Part shown: positions 1 through 7,778 of the stretch, one piece after another
Numbering within the stretch: the first letter of the stretch is position 1
Layout: every line of letters begins with the position of its first letter
NCBI RefSeq assembly: GCF_000145215.1
Contig: NC_014392.1
Location: forward strand, 613,501-677,500
Direction of reading: 5' to 3'
Origin: Caldicellulosiruptor obsidiansis OB47
Lineage (GTDB): Bacteria; Bacillota; Thermoanaerobacteria; Caldicellulosiruptorales; Caldicellulosiruptoraceae
Length of the DNA stretch: 64,000 nucleotides
Notes under the pieces: generated by a model
Told to the model about the DNA's origin: nothing
The model's input: only the letters and a program-made list of their open reading frames with translations
Databases searched by the model: none
Made by a program: the position numbers and the translations under genes

Positions 1-683
1 TGAATGTGCTTATATTTGGCGGGTTTGATACAGAGAGTGGAAAACTTTATGTTATGAATGAGTACATAGAGGTACTTGTGATGCTAAACGCAAAACCCAT
101 AATTTTTCCTATAAGTATCTTGTCAACCGAGCTTTTAAAAGAGTACATACAGGTGTGTGAGTGTGTTCTTTTTTGCGGTGGTGAGGATGTTCACCCCAAA
201 TTTTACGGCAAAGAACCTCAGTGGGGAATAAGAAGAATCAATCTTTTAAGAGATAAAATAGAGCTTGAGGCAATGAAAATTTCATATGAGATGGACAGAA
301 GAGTTTTAGCAATCTGCAGAGGCGTGCAGGTTATGAATGTTGCGTTTGGTGGGACTTTGATACAGGACATAGAGAGAAAATCCTCCATCTCTCATTACCA
401 GAATCTTAATGGTATGTATGGATATCATACTGTTGAAGTTGTTGGAGGGTTGTTCACTTGCATCTTTGGTTCCCAAAAGATTTTGGTAAACTCTTTTCAC
501 CATCAGGCAATAGACCAGCTTGCACCTGGGTTTGAAATAGAGGCAGTGTCAACAGATGGTATTGTAGAGGCAATTTCAAAAAAAGATAGAAGTTTTTTTG
601 TAGGTGTGCAGTGGCATCCTGAGCTTATGGCAAAAGATGATATGTTTCAAAGGAGGCTTTTTGAAAGATTTTTGAAGGAGTGA
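1..683 (+). CDS. Peptidase C26 / glutamine amidotransferase-like hydrolase (5' end may be outside window)
   Basis: Class I glutamine amidotransferase fold of the gamma-glutamyl-GABA hydrolase (PuuD-like, C26) family, which cleaves gamma-glutamyl amides. Seen: the nucleophile elbow AICRGVQVMNVAFGGTL with the catalytic Cys about 100 residues in, an upstream CGGEDVHP segment, and the C-terminal VQWHPE that supplies the His and Glu of the triad. The frame stays open to the left edge; a GTG at position 6 could start it, but family members usually have a few more N-terminal residues, so the true start probably lies outside. It ends 6 bases before the MscS gene, so the two are likely co-transcribed. 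The substrate cannot be told from the sequence. Confidence 0.85.
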   Translation, partial: NVLIFGGFDTESGKLYVMNEYIEVLVMLNAKPIIFPISILSTELLKEYIQVCECVLFCGGEDVHPKFYGKEPQWGIRRINLLRDKIELEAMKISYEMDRRVLAICRGVQVMNVAFGGTLIQDIERKSSISHYQNLNGMYGYHTVEVVGGLFTCIFGSQKILVNSFHHQAIDQLAPGFEIEAVSTDGIVEAISKKDRSFFVGVQWHPELMAKDDMFQRRLFERFLKE

Positions 684-689
684 TGTATT

Positions 690-1472
690 TTGAGTATTGA
701 TAAAATATCTGAAATAATTTTAAAATACAGCGGAAAAATAATTTATTCATTAATAGTACTGATTGCAGGTTTTTTAATATTAAAATTCTCTAACAGAATG
801 CTGGAAAAATGGAAGAAAAAACAGAGAAGTTCTGTATTTCCAATTAATCAAAAGAGAATTGACACTCTTGCAGCACTTTTCAAAAGTATTATAAAATACT
901 CTATATACTTTTTAATTGTTGTACTCATTCTTGAAAACTTCAATGTTTCTATCAAGACAATCTTAGCTGTTGCCGGGATAGGCGGGCTTGCGATAGGTTT
1001 TGGTGCACAGAGTTTAATTAAAGATGTGATAGCTGGACTTTTTCTTATCATTGAAGACCAGCTATCTGTTGGCGATTATGTTACAATAGATGGAAGAAGT
1101 GGTACTGTTAAAGAAATGGGAATAAAAACAATTAAGATTCTTGACTATAACGGTTCAATTCACATTATACCAAACGGTTCCATAGGTGCAATTACAAACT
1201 GGTCGAGGCATAACTCAAAGGCGATTGTAGATGTTAAGCTCAATACAAAGATGAACTTTGATGAGGTATCTTTAAAGCTCCAAGAGGTGTTCAAAGAAAT
1301 TGAAGAAGAATTTAAAGAAGACATTGTCACACCACCACAGATTGTGGGTATAGTTGACACTAACTGGATAGAATATACACTCAGAATTGTGACAGAGACA
1401 AAACCTCTTCGCCACTGGGATTTAGAGAGGGCGATGAGAAAAAAGATAATTGAAAAGCTTTTTGTAAGCTAA
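690..1472 (+). CDS. MscS-family mechanosensitive channel
   Basis: Small-conductance mechanosensitive channel that releases solutes on osmotic downshock. Three membrane helices are visible (about residues 16-35, 67-86 and 91-121). The third is the pore helix with the glycine/alanine-rich GIGGLAIGFGAQSLIKD, followed by the family's beta-domain signature EDQLSVGDYVTIDG and the IPNGSIGAITNWSR segment. At 260 aa it is a short MscS, without extra N-terminal helices. The start is TTG at 690, preceded by AAGGAG at 675-680 inside the end of the upstream gene, which argues for translational coupling. Confidence 0.9.
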   Translation: MSIDKISEIILKYSGKIIYSLIVLIAGFLILKFSNRMLEKWKKKQRSSVFPINQKRIDTLAALFKSIIKYSIYFLIVVLILENFNVSIKTILAVAGIGGLAIGFGAQSLIKDVIAGLFLIIEDQLSVGDYVTIDGRSGTVKEMGIKTIKILDYNGSIHIIPNGSIGAITNWSRHNSKAIVDVKLNTKMNFDEVSLKLQEVFKEIEEEFKEDIVTPPQIVGIVDTNWIEYTLRIVTETKPLRHWDLERAMRKKIIEKLFVS

Positions 1473-1511
1473 AAAAACTAAAAACTTGGAAAGGGGTAGT
1501 AACTAAGGAAG

Positions 1512-3230
1512 ATGAAAGTTTCAGAGCTTTTCATGCCAACCTTGAAAGAAACACCTTCTGATGCAGAGATAGAATCACATAAACTTATGCTAAGATCTGG
1601 TTTTATGAGACAGCTCTCCTCTGGCATCTATGTGTATCTTCCTCTTGGCTACAGAGTTTTGCGAAAGATAGAGAATATTGTCAGAGAAGAGATGGATAGA
1701 AGCGGTGCTCAAGAGGTTCATATGTCTGCACTTATGCCAAAAGAACTGTGGGAAGAGTCAGGAAGATGGGCAATATTTGGACCAGAGATGTTTAGAATAA
1801 AAGATAGAAATGAAAGGGAGTACTGTTTGGGACCTACTCACGAAGAAGCATTTACTTATATAGTCAGGAATGAGATTTCATCTTACAGGGACCTTCCAAA
1901 AATTTTGTATCAAATTCAAACAAAGTTTCGCGATGAAAGAAGGCCGCGGTTTGGTGTTATGCGCTGCCGAGAATTTACAATGAAAGATGCTTATTCTTTT
2001 GACATTGATGAAAAAGGCTTGGACATATCATACCAAAAGATGTATGATGCCTATGTGAGGATCTTCAAAAGATGCGGGCTTGATGTAAAGATTGTAGAGG
2101 CAGACACAGGTGCGATGGGCGGGGCAAGTTCACACGAGTTCATGGTTCCATCTTCAGTTGGCGAGGCAGAGATTGCATATTGCAAAGCGTGCGGATATGC
2201 TGCTAACCTTGAAAAGGCAGAATGTTTGGACATACCAGTGGAAACCAATGAGGATCTAAAAGAAAAACAGGAAGTCTACACTCCAAATGTAAGAACAATT
2301 GAGGAGCTTGTAAATTTCCTGAGTATCGACAGCACGAAGTTTGTAAAGACAATGATTTACAAGGCAGATGATAAATTTGTTGCAGTACTGGTGAGGGGAG
2401 ATAGAGAGGTAAATGAGACAAAGCTAAAAAATCTTTTAGGAGCTACAGAGCTTGAGCTTGCATCGGCAGAGGATGTAGAGAGAATTACAGGTGCAAAGGT
2501 GGGATTTGCCGGACCAATTAGCCTTTCGATAGATGTGTATGCAGACAACGAGATAAAATACCTCAAAAACTTTGTGGTGGGCGCAAATAAAACAGATTAT
2601 CATATAAAAAATGTAAATCTTTCAGATTTTAAAGTAACAAGATTTGCAGACCTCAGAAATATAACCCAAGACGACCTTTGCCCTAAATGCCGCTCTCAAA
2701 AGGTGACAATTGAAAGAGGAATTGAAGTTGGTCATATATTTAAGCTTGGCACAAAGTATACAGAGGCTTTTGGCTGCGTATATACAGATGAAAAAGGTGA
2801 AAAGAAATTCATGATAATGGGATGTTATGGTATTGGTATCAACAGGACAGCTGCTGCCATCATTGAACAGATGCACGATGAAGACGGTATAATCTGGCCA
2901 ATAACAGTTGCACCGTATGAGGTAATTGTCGTGCCTGTGAATGTAAAGGATGAAAATCAGAGCAAGATTGCATTTGAGATTTATGAAAACCTTCAGAAAA
3001 ATGGAGTTGAGGTTTTGATTGATGACAGAGATGAAAGAGCTGGTGTTAAGTTCAAGGATGCAGATTTAATAGGAATTCCATTTAGAGTTACTGTTGGGAA
3101 GAAGGTATCGGAAGGAAAGATTGAAATTAGAAACAGAAGAACAAAAGAATCTTTTGAATTTGAAATTGACAATGCAGTAGAGTTTATAATAAATCTTATA
3201 AAGCAAGAAAAAGCAAAGTACCAGGTATAA
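1512..3230 (+). CDS. proS: Prolyl-tRNA synthetase, bacterial type with editing domain
   Basis: Class II aminoacyl-tRNA synthetase that charges tRNA(Pro). The 572 aa contain the class II catalytic core: motif 1 region about 45-75, GPTHEE at 107-112, motif 2 around 139-160 ([17 protein letters not shown]) and motif 3 near 437-446 (GCYGIGINR). A YbaK-like insertion domain lies between roughly 230 and 400, which in this family deacylates Ala-tRNA(Pro). The last 100 residues form the anticodon-binding domain ([30 protein letters not shown]). Length and domain order are those of a full ProRS. The ATG at 1512 follows an AAGGGG/AAGGAAG stretch. A strong terminator follows the gene. Confidence 0.97.
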   Translation: MKVSELFMPTLKETPSDAEIESHKLMLRSGFMRQLSSGIYVYLPLGYRVLRKIENIVREEMDRSGAQEVHMSALMPKELWEESGRWAIFGPEMFRIKDRNEREYCLGPTHEEAFTYIVRNEISSYRDLPKILYQIQTKFRDERRPRFGVMRCREFTMKDAYSFDIDEKGLDISYQKMYDAYVRIFKRCGLDVKIVEADTGAMGGASSHEFMVPSSVGEAEIAYCKACGYAANLEKAECLDIPVETNEDLKEKQEVYTPNVRTIEELVNFLSIDSTKFVKTMIYKADDKFVAVLVRGDREVNETKLKNLLGATELELASAEDVERITGAKVGFAGPISLSIDVYADNEIKYLKNFVVGANKTDYHIKNVNLSDFKVTRFADLRNITQDDLCPKCRSQKVTIERGIEVGHIFKLGTKYTEAFGCVYTDEKGEKKFMIMGCYGIGINRTAAAIIEQMHDEDGIIWPITVAPYEVIVVPVNVKDENQSKIAFEIYENLQKNGVEVLIDDRDERAGVKFKDADLIGIPFRVTVGKKVSEGKIEIRNRRTKESFEFEIDNAVEFIINLIKQEKAKYQV

Positions 3231-3250
3231 TATTGAAATTGATTGTGAAT

Positions 3251-3280
3251 AAAAGGGGCTGCAGATAAAAGCCCCTTTTT
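3251..3280 (+). terminator. Rho-independent terminator after proS
   Basis: The stem AAAAGGGGCT / AGCCCCTTTTT around a short A-rich loop, ending in a T run, sits 20 bases after the proS stop. Confidence 0.85.
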
Positions 3281-3321
3281 GTTATTTTAAGAAAAATTTC
3301 AATTTCGGGGAGGTCTTGAAA

Positions 3322-3951
3322 ATGAGAATTATTGATGTTAGCATTCCAATTTCAAATGATATGGTTTATTTTCCTGGCGACCCCAAACCACAAATATCAA
3401 GAGTTTACAGCATGGAAAATAAAGATCCGGCAAATGTGAGTAAAATTATACTTTCATCTCATACAGGGACACATATTGATGCACCAGCCCACTTTATAAA
3501 AAATGGTAATACAATTGATAAGATTCCTTTAGAGAGGTTAATTGGAAAAGTCAGGGTATTAGATGTGGGTAAGGAAGATAGCATAACAAAGAAGTTTCTT
3601 GAAAGCAAGGATATTCAGTATAATGAGAGGATATTTTTTAAAACAAAAAATTCTTGGTATCTAAAAAGGGATACAAAGTTTTTTAAAAATTTTGTTTACT
3701 TGAGCGCCGATGCAGCTGAATATCTGGTAGAGAAAAAAGTTGAAGTTGTTGGGATTGACTATCTTTCAATAGAAGAATTTAATTCAAATAATTTTCCTGT
3801 GCACAGATTGCTTCTTTCAAATGATGTTGTTATTGTTGAAGGTTTATGTCTTTTAGATGTGAATGAGGGAAGATATAAATATGTAGCCCTGCCCCTTAAG
3901 ATAGAGGAATGTGACGGTGCCCCTGCAAGGGTTATAATAATTGAAGATTAG
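3322..3951 (+). CDS. Cyclase family / kynurenine formamidase-like metal hydrolase
   Basis: Member of the cyclase family (kynurenine formamidase, isatin hydrolase and relatives), which are metal-dependent amide or lactone hydrolases. Seen: the N-terminal IIDVSIPISNDMVYFPGDP and the metal-binding HTGTHIDAPAHF, with H47, H51, D53 and H57 counted from this ATG. The C-terminal part (VEGLCLLDVNEGRYKYVALPLKI) matches the end of the family fold. ATG 3322 is preferred over TTG 3316 because GGGGAGG at 3307-3313 is correctly spaced only for the ATG. It is a single gene between terminators; the substrate is not predictable. Confidence 0.85.
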   Translation: MRIIDVSIPISNDMVYFPGDPKPQISRVYSMENKDPANVSKIILSSHTGTHIDAPAHFIKNGNTIDKIPLERLIGKVRVLDVGKEDSITKKFLESKDIQYNERIFFKTKNSWYLKRDTKFFKNFVYLSADAAEYLVEKKVEVVGIDYLSIEEFNSNNFPVHRLLLSNDVVIVEGLCLLDVNEGRYKYVALPLKIEECDGAPARVIIIED

Positions 3952-4045
3952 TTTACAATATATTTCAATATAAACATATTGTTGGCAAATAAACATAATG
4001 TGTATTACAATATTATTCAAGAACAAAAAATATATGGTAGAATGA

Positions 4046-4468
4046 ATGATTGCATTGGATGAAAGAAAAAGGTTGGAGGAACTTGGACTTAAGATAGGAA
4101 TTTTGAGAGAAGAAAAAAGGATATCTCAAAAAGAATTGGCAAAAAGACTTGAAATTTCTCCTCAAGCCCTGGCAAATTACGAAAAAGGCAAAAGAATGCC
4201 CGGAATTAACATTCTTGTAAGACTTTCTGAAGAGCTTGATGTGAGTATTGATTTTCTGCTGGGGCTTACTGATATAAGAAAGCCAAGGAGTAGGATGGTA
4301 AAGGAACAATTGGAGATGCTTGAGAGTATTCAAGAAAAAGAAGAGATATTATCACTGATTGAAGAACTCTCCAATTGGGAACCTGAGGCTGTAAAGATTA
4401 TTGAAAGATTTTTGAAGAGAGTTAGAAAAAACATAGAGAGTAGAGATAAAGGCAGACATATTCAATAA
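4046..4468 (+). CDS. XRE-family helix-turn-helix regulator
   Basis: Cro/CI-type DNA-binding protein. The N-terminal half (about residues 15-70) is a clear HTH_3 domain: a conserved LREEKRISQKELAKRL, then ISPQALANYEKGKRMP, then ILVRLSEELDVSIDFLLGLTD. The remaining 70 residues are charged and helical with no recognised ligand domain, probably for dimerisation. The ribosome site is poor (only a weak AGAATGA context), so the start is uncertain; TTG 4055 and TTG 4073 are in-frame alternatives. Its targets are unknown. The palindrome at 4828-4843, downstream of this gene, is a possible operator, but nothing in the sequence proves it. Confidence 0.8.
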   Translation: MIALDERKRLEELGLKIGILREEKRISQKELAKRLEISPQALANYEKGKRMPGINILVRLSEELDVSIDFLLGLTDIRKPRSRMVKEQLEMLESIQEKEEILSLIEELSNWEPEAVKIIERFLKRVRKNIESRDKGRHIQ

Positions 4469-4822
<354 letters not shown>

Positions 4823-4827
4823 ACACA

Positions 4828-4853
4828 ACCACAAAATTGTGGTAATATATAAT
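4828..4853 (+). promoter_or_regulatory. Palindrome and -10 box upstream of the truncated chemoreceptor
   Basis: ACCACAA-AA-TTGTGGT (4828-4843) is a 7-bp inverted repeat typical of a small operator. It is followed at once by TATAAT (4848-4853). No good -35 box is visible at 17 bases, so either an activator or the A-tract may assist. The ribosome site AGGGGAGG before ATG 4878 is strong. Confidence 0.45.
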
Positions 4854-4877
4854 CAAAAATAAAGGGGAGGTAGTAAA

Positions 4878-5633
4878 ATGGAGCTTTCAAAGATTCAAAC
4901 ACCGAGAAATCCGTTAAAGAGCGGTGGTCAATCTGCTACCATTTCAAGTCCAGTTCAGGGAGGTGTCCAAGAACAGCCTTCAGCAGGAAGTATTTTTGAC
5001 TCTGTAAAGAAAAAAGAGAGAAGAGATGAACTCAAGAAAAACACAATAATCGAAAGGCTTGCTGCTGCCTCAGCTGAGACTCAGGCTGCTGTTGCTCAAG
5101 CAACGCGAAATGTCAATGAACTTCAGGTTGCAGTGCAGGAGATTGCAGCATCTGCTCAGGAAGCTTCAAAAGCTGCAAATGAATCATTAAAAGCTATTCA
5201 GGAGATCGAAAAGGTTGCAAAGGTGTCGGACGAAAAAGCAGCTGAACTTTCAAATTCTATTGCAAACCTTCAGACTCTTATTCAAGATATTTCAGATGAA
5301 ATTGAAGAAATGATACGTGGAATAGAACTTGCAGCACAGACCTCACTTGAGTCGGCAGAAAATGTTTTGCAGCTTGAAAGACAGGCAAACGAAATCAGAA
5401 GTACTGCTCAGGCTGTTATGGAGGTTGCTGACCAGACAAATCTGCTTGCACTCAATGCGGCAATTGAGGCTGCAAGAGCTGGCAAACATGGTCGTGGTTT
5501 TGCTGTTGTTGCAGATGAAGTAAGAAGCCTTGCAGAAATAACAAACAAAGCTGCTATTGAGATTCAAAACATAATAGAAGAAATTCAAAAGGATGTAAAC
5601 GTTGTAGCAGAGGATATACGAGCATTCCTGTAA
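4878..5633 (+). CDS. Soluble methyl-accepting chemotaxis protein, C-terminally truncated
   Basis: Cytoplasmic chemoreceptor with no membrane helix. Residues 1-45 are a loose, Ser/Pro/Gly-rich leader; from 58 onward it is a long coiled coil. The signalling hairpin tip is intact ([18 protein letters not shown], then [16 protein letters not shown]), which in this family contacts CheA and CheW. The returning helix stops after about 35 residues: the protein ends in EDIRAFL and a stop next to the insertion sequence at 5624. Full receptors need a return helix matching the outgoing one, so the gene is almost certainly broken. The codons at 5615-5623, read in another frame, continue into the receiver remnant at 7618, so the break may be a deletion joining two genes that preceded the insertion. 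Confidence 0.85.
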   Translation: MELSKIQTPRNPLKSGGQSATISSPVQGGVQEQPSAGSIFDSVKKKERRDELKKNTIIERLAAASAETQAAVAQATRNVNELQVAVQEIAASAQEASKAANESLKAIQEIEKVAKVSDEKAAELSNSIANLQTLIQDISDEIEEMIRGIELAAQTSLESAENVLQLERQANEIRSTAQAVMEVADQTNLLALNAAIEAARAGKHGRGFAVVADEVRSLAEITNKAAIEIQNIIEEIQKDVNVVAEDIRAFL

Positions 5634-5681
5634 TGAACGAAAATGAGTGAAAATGACGAAAAATGAGATTTGAAAAGATAA

Positions 5682-5749
5682 GGTACCTCCTGGTAAAATA
5701 CAGAATGTAAGTTGTACAACTTACGACAAAACACAACAAAGGAGGTACC
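5682..5749 (+). promoter_or_regulatory. Inverted repeat masking the transposase ribosome site, plus an 18-bp palindrome
   Basis: GGTACCTCC (5682-5690) is the exact reverse complement of GGAGGTACC (5741-5749), which contains the transposase Shine-Dalgarno GGAGG. Between them lies a perfect palindrome, GTAAGTTGTACAACTTAC (5707-5724). A transcript entering from outside would fold and hide the ribosome site, while one starting inside the repeat would not. This is a known way for insertion sequences to limit impinging expression; here it is inferred from sequence only. Confidence 0.65.
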
Positions 5750-5753
5750 CTCT

Positions 5754-7040
5754 TTGAAGTATACACAAAATGAAAAGATATTACAAGTAACAGAAAAAAC
5801 TTTAGTTGTAGGAGTAGACATAGCGAAGGAAAGGCATGTTGGAAGAGCATTTGATTTTAGAGGAGTGGAGCTTGGCAAGAGAATAGAGTTTGAGAATAGA
5901 AAAGAAGGTATGGAAAAATTTTTGGATTGGGCAAATAAGATAATGAAAGCCAATGGCAAAGACAACATGATAGTTGGGATAGAACCTACAGGGCATTACT
6001 GGCTGTGCTTTGAGCAGTACTTAAGAGAGAATGGCATAAAAGTGGTTTTAGTGAATCCTTTTCACGTGAAGAGGAGCAAGGAGCTTGATGATAATACGCA
6101 AACAAAGAGCGATATAAAGGATCCGAAGACGATAGCGATGCTTGTGAAGGATGGAAGATACACAGAACCAAATATACCCGCGGGTATATATGCTGAGATG
6201 AGAGTAGCGATGAACATATATGAAAGGCTACAAAAGCGCTTGAGTGTTTTAAAAAATCAAATAATCAACTGGCTGGATATCTATTTTCCAGAGTTTTTAG
6301 AAGTATTTTCTGATTGGGAAGGCAAGGTAGCGCTACTGACTTTAAAAGAGATGCCATTGCCTTGTGATGTAGTAGAAAAGGGAGTGGAAGGGATTATAGA
6401 ATGTTGGCGTGACAAAGTAGACAAGCGAGCGATAAGTCGCAAAAGGGCTATGGAATTAGTGGAAGCTGCTAAAAGGAGTATAGGTAAGAAAGAAGGTAGG
6501 AAGCTGGCAAGGCAAGAGATGAGATATTTGCTTGAAGAATATGAGCTTTTAAGAAAGCAGCTGGAAGGAATAGAAGATGAAATGGCAAAACTTTTGAAAG
6601 ATGTTCCGAATGGAGAAAAGCTGCTTGAGATAAAAGGTGTTGGAGTAAAGACAGCAGTTGGTTTTATATCTGAGGTTGGGGATATAATGAGATATGAAGA
6701 TGCTAAGCAGATACAGAAATTAGCGGGACTGAATATAGTTGAGAATAGTTCTGGCAAGCATAAGGGACAGACGTGTATAAGCAAAAGAGGGCGTGGGAGG
6801 CTTCGAAGTAGTTTATTTAAGGCTATGATTACAATAGTAGCAAAGAATGAAGAATTTAAGAAGTTGCATATGTATTACACTATGCGGCAGAACAATCCAT
6901 TGAAGAAGAAGCAATCACTGATAGCGCTTTGCTGTAAGTTGATAAGGATATTTTACGCGATTTTAAAAAAAGGGATAAAATATGATGGGAACAAGATGTT
7001 GAGCGATATAAAGAGAGAGGCTTTAGCAACAACAGCGTAA
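5754..7040 (+). CDS. IS110/IS1111-family transposase (DEDD recombinase)
   Basis: RNA-guided serine/DEDD recombinase of the IS110 family. The N-terminal RuvC-like DEDD domain starts with VVGVDIAKERHVGRAFDF and includes VGIEPTGHYWLCFEQYL, then a K/D-rich segment (DDNTQTKSDIKDPKTIAMLVKDGRY). The middle is a coiled coil. The C-terminal Transposase_20 domain holds a helix-hairpin-helix (LLEIKGVGVKTAVGFISEVGD) and the motif AGLNIVENSSGKHKGQTCISKRGRGRLR, where the catalytic serine of this family lies. The start is TTG 5754, with GGAGG at 5741-5745; 428 aa is a normal length. No frameshift or internal stop is seen, so the gene looks intact. Confidence 0.92.
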   Translation: MKYTQNEKILQVTEKTLVVGVDIAKERHVGRAFDFRGVELGKRIEFENRKEGMEKFLDWANKIMKANGKDNMIVGIEPTGHYWLCFEQYLRENGIKVVLVNPFHVKRSKELDDNTQTKSDIKDPKTIAMLVKDGRYTEPNIPAGIYAEMRVAMNIYERLQKRLSVLKNQIINWLDIYFPEFLEVFSDWEGKVALLTLKEMPLPCDVVEKGVEGIIECWRDKVDKRAISRKRAMELVEAAKRSIGKKEGRKLARQEMRYLLEEYELLRKQLEGIEDEMAKLLKDVPNGEKLLEIKGVGVKTAVGFISEVGDIMRYEDAKQIQKLAGLNIVENSSGKHKGQTCISKRGRGRLRSSLFKAMITIVAKNEEFKKLHMYYTMRQNNPLKKKQSLIALCCKLIRIFYAILKKGIKYDGNKMLSDIKREALATTA

Positions 7041-7112
7041 AAGAAATAAAAAAATAAGTTAAGAAATTTTAGTTTAAAGTAGGAGCGAAAGATTAGCAGA
7101 ATACACATCTTG

Positions 7113-7180
7113 AGGGGGTAAAAGTTTCTTAGCTTTGCGAGAAGAGTTAAGACATGTCGAGTAGCAAAGCGCCCCTTTTA
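7113..7180 (+). other. Hairpin just after the transposase gene
   Basis: GGGGG (7113-7117) and CCCC flank an inner stem GCTTTGC / GCAAAGC spaced by about 25 bases, followed by TTTTATTA. It could terminate the transposase transcript and separate it from the downstream RNA. Confidence 0.5.
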
Positions 7181-7282
7181 TTAGGGATTCAAATCATAGA
7201 AAGTATGTTAAGGTTAAGAATAGAAGGGAAGAAGAATTAGATTAAATTAAATGAATTTTTATAGGACGATTGGAAAATGAGA

Positions 7283-7447
7283 GCGGGTTAGTCGGAGTAC
7301 AATCACCATAAGGGCGAAGACCCTGCATACGAGCATAACCGACATCCACGCCATGGTAGATGGGACGAGGGAATTGAGGGCAAGGTAAGAAAGACCCTGA
7401 GAGACATGAGAGGGTAAACACCATGGTTATTGTGGACGGATACCCGC
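7283..7447 (+). ncRNA. Candidate bridge RNA / seekRNA of the IS110-family element
   Basis: By eye the region folds into an outer stem GCGGGT (7283-7288) / ACCCGC (7442-7447) and two stem-internal-loop domains. Domain 1: stem GTCGG (7291-7295) / CCGAC (7339-7343), loop strands 7296-7310 and 7325-7338, cap AGGG / CCCT (7311-7324). Domain 2: TCCAC and CCATGGT (7345-7357) paired with ACCATGG and GTGGA (7420-7436), then AGGG (7377-7380) / CCCT (7395-7398). ATACGAGCAT at 7327-7336 in loop 1 is identical to the left target flank at 5616-5625. TGAGAGA at 7398-7404, bordering and entering loop 2, is identical to the element's right end at 7609-7615. Two loops, one matching target and one matching donor, is the plan of IS110 bridge RNAs. 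Promoter and exact ends are not established. Confidence 0.7.
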
Positions 7448-7617
7448 CGCAATATGGTATAATATCTAAATTAATACAAAAAGCAGGTTGAATCTAATCT
7501 TCATGTGGTAGAATAAAGCAATAATAGAAATAACAAGCACTAAATAAATTTTTATAACTACGAAATTTGAAGAAAACGAAAGATATTTTGAGAAAATCAA
7601 AGGTATATTGAGAGAGA

Positions 7618-7752
7618 ATTCCTGTTATTATGCTTACGACAAATCCTTCAGAAGAGCAAAAGGCATTAGAAGCAGGAGCAAATTTATATTTAAAAAAACC
7701 TGTAACAAGTGAGGAGCTAATATCACATGTCCAAAAATTTTTAGGATTGTAA
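7618..7752 (+). pseudogene. C-terminal remnant of a CheY-like receiver
   Basis: Reads IPVIMLTTNPSEEQKALEAGA, then NLYLKKPVTSEELISHVQKF to a stop at 7750-7752. This is the beta4-alpha5 half of a response regulator receiver, with the conserved KP lysine-proline. The phosphoacceptor half is missing; the insertion element lies directly upstream, and only Y-T-S of the preceding sequence survives at 5615-5623. It cannot work as a receiver. It probably was the cheY-like gene between the receptor gene and the HPt-CheW gene. Confidence 0.8.
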
Positions 7753-7778
7753 CAAGAAACTAAAAAGGTGGGATTACA

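Larger units (their letters stand above)
5624..7625 (+). mobile_element. IS110-family (IS1111-like) insertion sequence
   Basis: The element is bounded by an 8-bp direct repeat ATTCCTGT at 5624-5631 and 7618-7625. Outside it the host coding sequence resumes: codons before and after the repeat join as Y-T-S-I-P-V-I-M-L-T, the fourth beta strand of a receiver domain. It contains a DEDD/Transposase_20 recombinase gene and about 580 bases of structured non-coding right end. There are no long terminal inverted repeats, as usual for IS110. The non-coding RNA region downstream of the transposase is the arrangement described for the IS1111 group. The exact ends are inferred from the repeat and could be off by a few bases. 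Confidence 0.8.

Noticed and set aside
5343-5850. Antisense open frames over the chemoreceptor and transposase start
   Set aside because: They mirror the coding strand of clear genes, have no ribosome sites and no recognisable protein pattern.
7113-7480. Structured IS right end as a tRNA or CRISPR-like element
   Set aside because: No acceptor stem or repeat-spacer pattern; the folding fits two internal loops of a bridge RNA instead.
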